From positions 1-13,790 of the forward strand of contig JAGBQP010000018.1 of NCBI GenBank assembly GCA_017632825.1: a stretch of 13,790 nucleotides of DNA. The letters run 5' to 3'. The DNA comes from Prevotella sp. (lineage in GTDB: Bacteria; Bacteroidota; Bacteroidia; Bacteroidales; Bacteroidaceae). Of this stretch, positions 1-7,205 are shown in pieces (the first letter of the stretch is position 1; each line of letters starts with the position of its first letter). A program made the position numbers and the translations under genes. Under the pieces are notes generated by a model, which searched no databases, was not told the DNA's origin, and worked only from the letters and a program-made list of their open reading frames with translations.

Positions 1-28
1 CTTTCTATTACTTATAGCAAGCAGTGGC

Positions 29-1366
29 TTACCGGATGTTGACATTTATGCTCTTACTATTCTCTATAAGAGAAGGATCAAAAGCATGTTTTTCGTCCTG
101 AACATTGACGTTCTCGAAGGTGAAGTCGGTGAGACGGTACTTGTCACTGGTGCCCACGTCGAAGAAGTTCTTTGTGTTCATTTGGATGTTACGGATGGTG
201 ATGTTATTGCACTGTGACAAAGGCATATCATCACGATTTTCAGGCTTAAAGAACTGAGTCCAAGGGCGCACAACAAGGAAGGAGCCGCACTGGCCAGTAA
301 TATCTTCGACAGTGACATATTCATAATGTTGCGGGGTGTCGGGACGCATCTTCAGCCACAGTACACGGGTGGCGGCTTTCACATGGATACGACGCAAGAT
401 AATATTATGGTCAAACAGCGACTCTGAGCCTAATGTAAGGCAACCGTGGACCTTTCCATAAACACAGTCTTCTATAAGAATATTTGAATTGGGACCATTG
501 TTTTCATCTTTATCGGCCCACGTTCCTTTACCACCTTTCAGTACAACAGCGTCGTCGTTAACATGCATGTAGCAACCATGAACCAGCACGTTCTTACACA
601 CATCTATATCAATGGCATCGCTGCTGGGCGCTCCGCGTTTGGGGTCAACTGGCGTAACATTTTCAGTCGGTGCATAAATAAAGCACCCAAGATAGCGAAC
701 GTTTTCGCAACGATAGAGGTGATTAGTCCAGAAAGGAGAATTGATGATTTTCACATCTTGAACAGTCACATTCTTACTATTAGATATGTACACGTTACGC
801 GGGCGCATAGCCTCAAGATTCGTGCAATCCTTATTATATTTGCGACGAATCCAAAATTCCTCCCAGTATGGCTGTCCGTTGCCATTAATGGTACCAGGAC
901 CTGTAATAGTAAAACCATCGACACCATCGGCATTCACCAAAGCTGCGAAGTAATTAAGCGTCTGTCCCTCCATACGCGTCTTGACAATCGGGAAGTGCTT
1001 GATACGGGTAGAACCTTGCAGTTCGCCACCCTCTTCAATCTTAAGATGAGTGCCAGGTTTGAAGAACAAAGAACCACTAATAAAGGTACCTCTGGGAATC
1101 ACAACAACACCTCCACCCTCTCTCGAAGCACGGTCAATAACAGACTGAATCTTTGACGTTTGCACATCCGTGCTATAACCATCTACTCCATAGTCGGTAA
1201 TTACATAATGCTTTAAGGCAGAAAGGTCCACACGCGATGTATCTTTGAACCATTGGGAAATAGGTGTTCCATCAGGCCAAAGGTCGGGTTGAACATTTTT
1301 TTTCTTAGCCATTCCTGTTGTAATGAAAATAATAAAAGCGACGAGGAGAGATAGTCTTGGTTTCAT
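29..1366 (-). CDS. Secreted glycoside hydrolase family 28 (polygalacturonase-like) protein
   Basis: This 445-residue protein resembles GH28 pectin hydrolases, which cleave galacturonic-acid linkages in pectin by inversion. Residues 1-20 form a signal peptide (basic start, hydrophobic core, GMA before KKK) with no lipobox cysteine, so periplasmic or extracellular location is expected. After an N-terminal segment containing PDLWPDGTPISQWF, a right-handed beta-helix is suggested by repeated N-I/V-x-I turns. Candidate catalytic residues match the family pattern: D250 in SSDAIDID (the NTD site), D271-D272 in NDDAVVLKG (the DD site) and H307 in KVHGCLTLGSES (the GHG site). The usual RIK site reads WLK (337-339), so the subsite arginine is not where expected. 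The ATG at 1366 is preceded by a full promoter. The gene is monocistronic as far as visible. GH28 membership is firm; the exact substrate (homogalacturonan, rhamnogalacturonan or oligomers) cannot be read from sequence. Confidence 0.9.
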   Translation of the reverse strand: MKPRLSLLVAFIIFITTGMAKKKNVQPDLWPDGTPISQWFKDTSRVDLSALKHYVITDYGVDGYSTDVQTSKIQSVIDRASREGGGVVVIPRGTFISGSLFFKPGTHLKIEEGGELQGSTRIKHFPIVKTRMEGQTLNYFAALVNADGVDGFTITGPGTINGNGQPYWEEFWIRRKYNKDCTNLEAMRPRNVYISNSKNVTVQDVKIINSPFWTNHLYRCENVRYLGCFIYAPTENVTPVDPKRGAPSSDAIDIDVCKNVLVHGCYMHVNDDAVVLKGGKGTWADKDENNGPNSNILIEDCVYGKVHGCLTLGSESLFDHNIILRRIHVKAATRVLWLKMRPDTPQHYEYVTVEDITGQCGSFLVVRPWTQFFKPENRDDMPLSQCNNITIRNIQMNTKNFFDVGTSDKYRLTDFTFENVNVQDEKHAFDPSLIENSKSINVNIR

Positions 1367-1398
1367 TTTTAATAAGTTTTGAGATTAGTTTGGGCCGA

Positions 1399-1430
1399 CA
1401 AAGTTAGTGCAAAGCAAGCGAAAAACCAAA
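1399..1430 (-). promoter_or_regulatory. Bacteroidota-type promoter for the GH28 gene
   Basis: On the minus strand, TTTG (1430-1427) is followed after 20 bp by TAACTTTG (1406-1399). This matches the Bacteroidota primary sigma factor consensus TTTG-N19-21-TAnnTTTG. The -7 box lies about 32 bp upstream of the ATG at 1366, giving a short leader. An A-rich plus-strand tract (about 1421-1460, T-rich on the transcribed sense) lies just upstream and may act like an UP element, which is inference. Confidence 0.7.
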
Positions 1431-1480
1431 TAAAAAAAGAAAAAAACGGGAAAAAGAAACGATATTACAATTATTTTCCG

Positions 1481-1488
1481 TATCTTTG
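1481..1488 (+). promoter_or_regulatory. Probable -7 box for the sppA-lpxK-thiL operon
   Basis: TATCTTTG matches the TAnnTTTG -7 consensus and sits 38 bp upstream of the sppA ATG. No good TTTG/TTG -33 box is visible at the expected 19-21 bp spacing (the sequence there is A-rich), so this is a partial match only. It points away from the GH28 promoter in the same 160-bp divergent gap. Confidence 0.5.
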
Positions 1489-1526
1489 TGCGCAAAATGA
1501 ATGAAACATAAATTTTTACCATTCTC

Positions 1527-3317
1527 ATGAAACAGTTCTTCAAATACACACTAGCCACCATTTGTGGTATTATTATTCTCGGAATCGTATCGTTTATCCT
1601 GTTCATGATTTCGCTTGTTGGCATTATTGCATCAGGCAACCAAGTCACGAAAGCAGAAGACAACTCAGTCTTCGTACTGAAGCTCAACGGCGTTGTGCAG
1701 GAACGGGGCGAGGAAGACAGTCCATTGTCAGCTGTTTTAGGGCAAGTCGATATGGAGGTAATGGGTCTTGATGACATCATTGCAAGCATCAAAAAAGCTA
1801 AGGCAGAAGACAATATCAAAGGCATATACATTGAGGGAGGTGTCTCGTCTTTCGACTCTCCTGCTACAGCACAGCAAGTACGTGATGCTCTGAAGGACTT
1901 CCGCAAGAGTGGCAAGTGGATTGTAGCTTATGCTGACCAGTACCTGCAAGCCAACTATTATGTAGTTTCTGTAGCCGACAAGGTCTATATGAATAAGACT
2001 GGTATTCTCGACTTCAAGGGCATGGGTGGTAAGAACGAGTACATGAAAGGTCTTTATGACAAGCTCGGCATTAAGTATCAGGTAGCGAAAGTCGGCAAAT
2101 ACAAGAGCTACGTGGAGCGTAACACGTTAACAGGCATGAGTGACTATGACCGCGAACAGCGTGAAGCATACACGAAAGGCATTTGGATGCACTGGCTGAA
2201 AGACATCGCTGAGAGTCGCAAGGTAAGCGTTGAACAACTGGACCAACTGGCTAACGACAGCATTATGGGACTGGCAGATGCTAAAGACTATGTAAAAGCA
2301 AAACTCGTTGACAGGTTGATGTATCCCGACGAAATCAATAAGGAAATTAAGAAGCGTCTGAAGATTGACGAGGACGATGACATTAACCAACTGACCTTGC
2401 TTGACATAAAGAATATGCCAAGCAAAGAAAAGGACAAAGGCGACGAGATTGCCGTGTACTACGCTTATGGCAGCATTGTTGACAATGACGCAACTGGCCT
2501 ATTCTCAACTGAGCATAGCATTGTGGGATCCACCACTGTCGAGGATCTGAACAAACTGGCCAAGGACGATGATGTAAAGGCTGTTGTACTGCGCGTCAAC
2601 TCTGGCGGCGGAAGTGCAAATGCTTCTGAGCAGATTTGGCACGCCATCAAAAAACTGAAGGAAAAGAAACCTGTTGTCGTTTCAATGGGTGGTGCAGCTG
2701 CATCCGGCGGTTATATGATTAGTGCAGCAGCTAACTACATTTTCGCCGAACCCACAACCATCACTGGTAGCATAGGTATCTTCGGACTCATCCCCAACTT
2801 CAGCGGATTGGTGACAGACAAGCTGGGAATTACATTTGACGGCGTAAAGACCAACAAATATACTGACTACGAAGAACAACTTGTTCTTGGTAAGGAGAAT
2901 TCACAAGAAATGCAATATATGCAGAGATATGTGGATCGCGGCTACATCAACTTCCTCGACATCGTAGCCGATGGTCGTAAGATGAAACGTGATGAGGTGG
3001 ACGCCATAGCTCAGGGACGCGTGTGGTTGGCTAAGGATGCTTTAAGCATTAAGCTGGTTGACCAACTCGGTTCCCTAGACGATGCTATCAAGAAGGCAGC
3101 AGAACTCGCCAAAGTCGAACAATACCACAGCGCACCATATCCTGCACCAGCCAGCTGGATAGAACAATTGTTGAACGACCAGAAGAAAAAGTCATATCTC
3201 GACGGCGAGCTGCGTGAAGTATTAGGTGAACTCTATCAGCCTTTTGTAGAGTTGCGCCGCGACATGCAAAGCAGTCGTCTGCAGGCCAAATTGCCTTATC
3301 GTCTTGAAGTGAAATAA
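1527..3317 (+). CDS. sppA: Signal peptide peptidase SppA, 67K long form
   Basis: SppA is a membrane-anchored, periplasm-facing serine/lysine protease that degrades cleaved signal peptides. The 596-residue length fits the long form with two tandem peptidase S49 domains. Residues about 5-35 form a single N-terminal membrane anchor. The N-terminal S49 domain carries K193 in VGKYKSYVE, and the C-terminal domain carries S393 in GGAAASGGYMIS; their 200-residue separation is the same as that of the E. coli catalytic dyad K209/S409. The C-terminal domain also shows VVLRVNSGGGSANASE and the ITGSIGIFG motif expected of the family. The ATG at 1527 puts the anchor directly at the N-terminus. It is the first gene of a set with lpxK (34 bp downstream) and thiL, and is probably driven from the TATCTTTG box at 1481. 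Confidence 0.95.
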   Translation: MKQFFKYTLATICGIIILGIVSFILFMISLVGIIASGNQVTKAEDNSVFVLKLNGVVQERGEEDSPLSAVLGQVDMEVMGLDDIIASIKKAKAEDNIKGIYIEGGVSSFDSPATAQQVRDALKDFRKSGKWIVAYADQYLQANYYVVSVADKVYMNKTGILDFKGMGGKNEYMKGLYDKLGIKYQVAKVGKYKSYVERNTLTGMSDYDREQREAYTKGIWMHWLKDIAESRKVSVEQLDQLANDSIMGLADAKDYVKAKLVDRLMYPDEINKEIKKRLKIDEDDDINQLTLLDIKNMPSKEKDKGDEIAVYYAYGSIVDNDATGLFSTEHSIVGSTTVEDLNKLAKDDDVKAVVLRVNSGGGSANASEQIWHAIKKLKEKKPVVVSMGGAAASGGYMISAAANYIFAEPTTITGSIGIFGLIPNFSGLVTDKLGITFDGVKTNKYTDYEEQLVLGKENSQEMQYMQRYVDRGYINFLDIVADGRKMKRDEVDAIAQGRVWLAKDALSIKLVDQLGSLDDAIKKAAELAKVEQYHSAPYPAPASWIEQLLNDQKKKSYLDGELREVLGELYQPFVELRRDMQSSRLQAKLPYRLEVK

Positions 3318-3351
3318 TTCAGATTGACAGATATCAGAAGAAAATAAGGAG

Positions 3352-4539
3352 ATGGAGGGCGATTTCATCAAGATAAACGAATGGCTTACACCACTAAGCT
3401 GGTTCTACGGCTTAGGGGTTAAACTGCGTAATCTCCTATTCGATATGGAAATACGCAAAAGCCATAGATTTAACACCCCCATCATATCCATTGGAAACAT
3501 CACCGTTGGTGGTACTGGTAAAACACCACATGTAGAATATCTGATCAGACTGTTGCAGGATCATATGCGTGTTGCCGTGTTAAGTCGTGGATACAAACGT
3601 AAAAGCAAAGGATTCATCCTGGCAGATAACTCGACAACGATGAATGACATCGGCGATGAACCTTTTCAGATGAAACAGAAGTTTCCAAAAGTAACAGTTG
3701 CCGTTGACAAGAACCGTGTTCATGGCATCAATAGCCTTACCAACAACGACAGCAAAAAAAGCAGCATTGACATTGTACTGCTTGATGACGCCTTCCAGCA
3801 CCGTCAGGTAAAACCAGGTGTCAACATCCTATTAGTCGATTACCATCGACTTATCATTTATGACAAGCTGTTGCCCGCTGGACGACTGCGCGAACCCATG
3901 AAAGGTAAAGACCGCGCCGACATAGTCATTGTAACTAAGTGTCCAAAAGACTTAAAGCCGATGGAGTATCGTGTTATTACGAAGGCAATGAACCTATACC
4001 CCTATCAGCAGCTCTACTTTTCAACACTTGAATACGAAGAGCTTCAACCTGTATTTAAGGATGTCGTAGAATTAAAAGACCTGAAGAACTACAATGTCCT
4101 CCTGCTAACAGGTATCGCTTCGCCTCGACAAATGAACGAAGACCTGAAGCCAAAGGTGAAAAGTATTATTCCGCTTACCTTCAGTGATCATCATTCGTTC
4201 TGTCAGGATGACATAGAATTATTAAATTCGAAGTTTGCAGAAATGCCATCGCCCAAATGCATTATCACTACAGAGAAGGACGCCGCTCGACTTTTATCCG
4301 TAGAAGGAATGAGCGAAGAAGTACGCAGGCATCTCTACAAACAGCCTATACGAATTAGTTTTATGCAGGATCAAGAAGATACCTTCAACCTGCAAATTAT
4401 GAGCTACATTCAGAAGATTACCCGCCGTACGCTTACACACAAAAAGGCTGAAATGCAGAAGCACACGCAGAAGCCTCTCCAGAAACAGAATGCAGGCAAC
4501 AAAGAAACAAGCCGTCCGCGTACCATCAAATTCAATTAA
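3352..4539 (+). CDS. lpxK: Tetraacyldisaccharide 4'-kinase LpxK
   Basis: LpxK phosphorylates the 4'-position of the lipid A disaccharide precursor at the inner face of the inner membrane, the sixth step of the Raetz pathway. The 395-residue protein begins with an amphipathic/hydrophobic segment (WLTPLSWFYGLGVKLRN, about 11-27) typical of membrane association. The P-loop is GNITVGGTGKTP (48-59), followed by LSRGYKRK (77-84), GDEP (101-104) and DDAFQHR (145-151), all LpxK hallmarks. AAGGAG directly abuts the ATG with no spacer, so it is unlikely to act as a normal Shine-Dalgarno site. The last roughly 35 residues (from about R359) form a Lys/Gln/Thr-rich basic tail that looks disordered and goes beyond the usual core. 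The gene follows sppA by 34 bp and precedes thiL by 24 bp. Confidence 0.95.
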   Translation: MEGDFIKINEWLTPLSWFYGLGVKLRNLLFDMEIRKSHRFNTPIISIGNITVGGTGKTPHVEYLIRLLQDHMRVAVLSRGYKRKSKGFILADNSTTMNDIGDEPFQMKQKFPKVTVAVDKNRVHGINSLTNNDSKKSSIDIVLLDDAFQHRQVKPGVNILLVDYHRLIIYDKLLPAGRLREPMKGKDRADIVIVTKCPKDLKPMEYRVITKAMNLYPYQQLYFSTLEYEELQPVFKDVVELKDLKNYNVLLLTGIASPRQMNEDLKPKVKSIIPLTFSDHHSFCQDDIELLNSKFAEMPSPKCIITTEKDAARLLSVEGMSEEVRRHLYKQPIRISFMQDQEDTFNLQIMSYIQKITRRTLTHKKAEMQKHTQKPLQKQNAGNKETSRPRTIKFN

Positions 4540-4563
4540 GGACAAATCACTAACATCTACTAT

Positions 4564-5637
4564 ATGGAAATAGCAAAACTCGGTGAGTTTGGACTCATCG
4601 ACCGACTCACAAAAGACATACAACTCAAGAATAATTCAACGCGATATGGCATTGGTGATGACTGTGCCGTACTCTCCTACCCTAACAGCGAAGTGCTCAT
4701 CACCACAGATTTACTGATGGAGGGTGTACACTTTGATTTGACTTATATTGACCTGAAACACTTGGGCTATAAGTCGGCTATGGTGAACATTAGCGATATC
4801 TTTGCCATGAATGGCACACCCCGTCAAATGACAGTCTCGCTGGCAATCAGTAAGCGATTTAACGTTGAAGACATTGAAGAACTTTATGCAGGTATACGTT
4901 TAGCCTGCGAGAAATGGGAAGTTGACATTATTGGCGGTGACACAACATCTTCTTATACAGGACTTGCCATCAGCATTACATGTATCGGCGATGCTGTCAA
5001 GGATGGCATCGTCTATCGAAACGGAGCTCGTGACACCGATCTTATTTGCGTAAGCGGAGACCTCGGTGCCGCCTATATGGGCCTGCAACTACTGGAACGT
5101 GAGAAGAGCGTATATTATGCACAAGTAGAAGAAGCAAAGAAGAAAGGCGACAAACGTGCACTAGAGGAGTTAGCCCACTTTAGCCCCGATTTTGCAGGAA
5201 AAGAATATCTGCTGCAACGTCAATTACAGACAGAAGCTCGTGGAGACATCGTCAAAAAGCTACGCGAGGCAGGCATCCATCCAACGGCAATGATGGACAT
5301 AAGCGACGGACTCAGTAGTGAACTCATGCATATCTGCAAACAGTCGGGCGTTGGCTGTCGCATCTTCGAGAAAAATCTCCCCATTGACTATCAAACAGCT
5401 GTAATGGCAGAAGAAATGAACATGAATGTGACTACTTGTGCCCTTAACGGTGGCGAAGATTATGAACTCGTCTTCACCGTTCCTATAGGTGATCACGAGA
5501 AAATTGAAGCTTTAGACGACATTCATCTCATTGGACACGTCACAGACCAGAAATATGGTCAAATCCTCGTAACCCGTGATAATCAGGAGTTTGAACTAAA
5601 AGCGCAAGGTTGGAACCCATTAAGCGATTCAAAATAA
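4564..5637 (+). CDS. thiL: Thiamine-monophosphate kinase ThiL
   Basis: ThiL uses ATP to phosphorylate thiamine monophosphate to thiamine diphosphate, the cofactor form, in the cytoplasm. The 357-residue protein has the AIR synthase/ThiL fold order: GIGDDCAV (29-36) and TTDLLMEGVHF (47-57) for Mg-nucleotide binding, NISDIFAMNGTP (75-86), GGDTT (124-128), and a C-terminal MMDISDGLSSEL segment (243-254) plus NGGEDYELVF, all diagnostic for ThiL. It sits 24 bp after lpxK and is the last gene of the apparent operon. No TPP riboswitch is visible in the short upstream gap. The product could supply cofactor to TPP enzymes such as IorA further along the window, but that is a general cellular link and not a genetic one. 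No clear intrinsic terminator follows; there is only a T-rich stretch at 5641-5650. Confidence 0.95.
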   Translation: MEIAKLGEFGLIDRLTKDIQLKNNSTRYGIGDDCAVLSYPNSEVLITTDLLMEGVHFDLTYIDLKHLGYKSAMVNISDIFAMNGTPRQMTVSLAISKRFNVEDIEELYAGIRLACEKWEVDIIGGDTTSSYTGLAISITCIGDAVKDGIVYRNGARDTDLICVSGDLGAAYMGLQLLEREKSVYYAQVEEAKKKGDKRALEELAHFSPDFAGKEYLLQRQLQTEARGDIVKKLREAGIHPTAMMDISDGLSSELMHICKQSGVGCRIFEKNLPIDYQTAVMAEEMNMNVTTCALNGGEDYELVFTVPIGDHEKIEALDDIHLIGHVTDQKYGQILVTRDNQEFELKAQGWNPLSDSK

Positions 5638-5668
5638 CTCATTTTTTTCTAAAAAAGTCGAAGAAAAG

Positions 5669-5700
5669 TTTGGTGGGACGGAAAAAAGTTTGTACCTTTG
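5669..5700 (+). promoter_or_regulatory. Bacteroidota consensus promoter for tRNA-Phe
   Basis: TTTG (5669-5672) and TACCTTTG (5693-5700) are separated by 20 bp, an excellent match to the Bacteroidota sigma factor consensus. The -7 box ends 37 bp before the mature tRNA 5' end, leaving a short leader for RNase P removal. Confidence 0.85.
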
Positions 5701-5737
5701 CACTCGCAAACGAAAGGAATGCAGTGAACAACAACAT

Positions 5738-5810
5738 GGTGCCTTAGCTCAGTTGGTAGAGCATCGGACTGAAAATCCGTGTGTCCCCGGTTCGATTCCT
5801 GGAGGTACCA
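5738..5810 (+). tRNA. tRNA-Phe (GAA anticodon)
   Basis: The 73-nt sequence folds as a cloverleaf. The acceptor GGTGCCT (5738-5744) pairs with AGGTACC (5803-5809) with one G-U, and the discriminator is A5810. The D stem is GCTC/GAGC. The anticodon loop CTGAAAA (5769-5775) carries GAA at 5771-5773, which reads Phe codons. The T arm contains TTCGATT. CCA is not encoded, as is usual in Bacteroidota. Two oddities are visible: the first anticodon-stem pair is T5764 opposite T5780 (27-43), and the middle T-stem pair is C5788 opposite T5800 (51-63). The gene has its own strong promoter and is followed by a hairpin. Confidence 0.95.
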
Positions 5811-5827
5811 CTCCTCCTTTCATTATG

Positions 5828-5865
5828 AATCCCGTGAAAGTCTTACGACCGTAGCGGGATTTTTC
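5828..5865 (+). terminator. Probable intrinsic terminator after tRNA-Phe
   Basis: AATCCCG (5828-5834) pairs with CGGGATT (5855-5861), and the T-run begins in the 3' arm (5860-5864). The 20-nt loop can form a small inner TAC/GTA hairpin. It lies 17 nt past the tRNA 3' end and 29 nt before the next ATG, so it could end the tRNA transcript or attenuate read-through into the phosphatase gene. Confidence 0.6.
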
Positions 5866-5893
5866 ATTAGTGAACTTAAAACAATTAGAATTC

Positions 5894-7198
5894 ATGAGAA
5901 AGACTATACTCACCACGACTTTGTTGGTTGCTGCCAACTTTGTTATGGCGCAACCGTCGACTTTTTTGACTACTGCCAAAGATGAGATTGCAGCCAACCA
6001 TTACTTGGCTGGCAGTAACTATTTGGATTATGATCGTCAATTACCAACCGAACATCTGACGCCTGCTCCAAAAAACTATGAACCCTACTACATGAGTCAC
6101 TATGGGCGTCACGGCTCACGATGGCTGATTGGCGAAGGCGACTACCGCACACCTTTGACAATCTTACGCGAAGCACGCGACGAAGGGAAACTGACTACCG
6201 TAGGTCTCGAAACGTTAAAAAAACTGGAGGACTTCTTTCCAACGACCATTAAGCGTCTTGGCGACTTAACCACCATTGGCGAACGTCAACATCACGGAAT
6301 CGGTCGACGTATGACCGAGCATTTCCCCGAGATATTCAAAACCAAGAATGTCCATATTGATGCCCGTTCCACAGTGGTTGTCCGCTGTATTCTCTCGATG
6401 GTTGCTGAATGCGAGGAACTGATGGCGGCTAATCCCACAGCACATATTCACAATGATGTCAGTGAATCGCTGCAATACTACTTGAACCAGCCATGGGAAG
6501 GACGTGTACGAGAAATAGGACGCCGTACAGGAGACAAGGAAACTCATGAGGCAAAAATGCGTTATACCCATCCAGAACGTTTGATGAAACTGCTATTCAA
6601 CGACGAGCAGTATATATATAATAATGTACGCGCGAGCGAATTGATGCAGCAGCTCTTTGAAGTAGCCTCTAATATGCAAAGTCATGATACCGACATTGAA
6701 CTACTGTCACTCTTCACTGACGAAGAGCTATACGACCAATGGCGTATTCGTAATGTTGGTTGGTATGTAGACTATGGAGCAGCACCGCAGTCTGGTGGTA
6801 TTATGCCATTCAGTCAGCTGAATCTCCTGAAGAACATTATTGAAACTGCTGACACTGTGACACAAACACAGGCAACACTACGCTTCGGCCATGAAGTTTG
6901 CGTCATGCCGTTGGCATGTTTGCTGGAACTCGACAATTGCGGTGCACAAGTAGAGAACCTTGACACGTTAGATCGTGTATGGCGTAACTACCGCATATTC
7001 CCAATGGGCTGTAACATCCAACTGGTGTTTTATCGTCCCAAAAAGGGAAAGACTGGCGATATCCTTGTTAAAGCGCTACTGAACGAGCGCGAAACCAAGT
7101 TGCCCGTAGCGCCTGTCCAATGGCCATACTATCGCTGGACAGACCTGCGACAATACTATCTCGATAAAATAGCAAAATTTGAAAACAACAAACAATAA
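5894..7198 (+). CDS. Exported histidine-type acid phosphatase, phytase/MINPP-like
   Basis: This 434-residue protein belongs to the histidine phosphatase superfamily, branch 2 (acid phosphatases, phytases, multiple inositol-polyphosphate phosphatases), which hydrolyse phosphate esters through a phosphohistidine. Starting at the ATG at 5894 gives a clean signal peptide (MRKTILTTTLLVAANFVMAQ), so a periplasmic or surface location is expected; an upstream in-frame GTG at 5870 would bury this signal and is not favoured. The catalytic motif is SHYGRHGSRW with R72-H73-G74. Supporting motifs are TTIGERQHHGIGRRM and DARSTVVVRCILSM. The C-terminal proton-donor site reads RFGHEVCVMPL, with H333-E334 where the family usually has HD. 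The next gene, pantothenate kinase, starts 7 bp after its stop. No consensus promoter is seen between the tRNA hairpin and the start. The natural substrate is unknown; phytate is possible but unproven. Confidence 0.88.
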   Translation: MRKTILTTTLLVAANFVMAQPSTFLTTAKDEIAANHYLAGSNYLDYDRQLPTEHLTPAPKNYEPYYMSHYGRHGSRWLIGEGDYRTPLTILREARDEGKLTTVGLETLKKLEDFFPTTIKRLGDLTTIGERQHHGIGRRMTEHFPEIFKTKNVHIDARSTVVVRCILSMVAECEELMAANPTAHIHNDVSESLQYYLNQPWEGRVREIGRRTGDKETHEAKMRYTHPERLMKLLFNDEQYIYNNVRASELMQQLFEVASNMQSHDTDIELLSLFTDEELYDQWRIRNVGWYVDYGAAPQSGGIMPFSQLNLLKNIIETADTVTQTQATLRFGHEVCVMPLACLLELDNCGAQVENLDTLDRVWRNYRIFPMGCNIQLVFYRPKKGKTGDILVKALLNERETKLPVAPVQWPYYRWTDLRQYYLDKIAKFENNKQ

Positions 7199-7205
7199 AT
7201 TCACC

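Noticed and set aside
563..1156. Open frame of 197 codons on the plus strand inside the GH28 gene
   Set aside because: It is fully antisense to conserved GH28 coding sequence and has no recognisable domain or start context.
1385..1915. Open frame of 176 codons on the minus strand upstream of GH28 and antisense to sppA
   Set aside because: It crosses the GH28 promoter and is antisense to the well-supported sppA signal anchor and first domain; the composition (Ser/Thr/Arg-rich, then Phe-rich) looks like a shadow frame.
4540..4563. TPP riboswitch or other control element before thiL
   Set aside because: The gap is only 24 bp, too short for a THI element, and no such motif is seen upstream of sppA either.
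5641..5656. T-run and A-run after thiL as an intrinsic terminator
   Set aside because: The only pairing is T-run with A-run around a 2-nt gap; there is no GC stem, so termination there is not supported.
5738..5900. tRNA-Phe as an integration (att) site with an adjacent mobile element
   Set aside because: No integrase, no repeated tRNA 3' end downstream and no shift in gene type; the following genes are ordinary metabolic ones.
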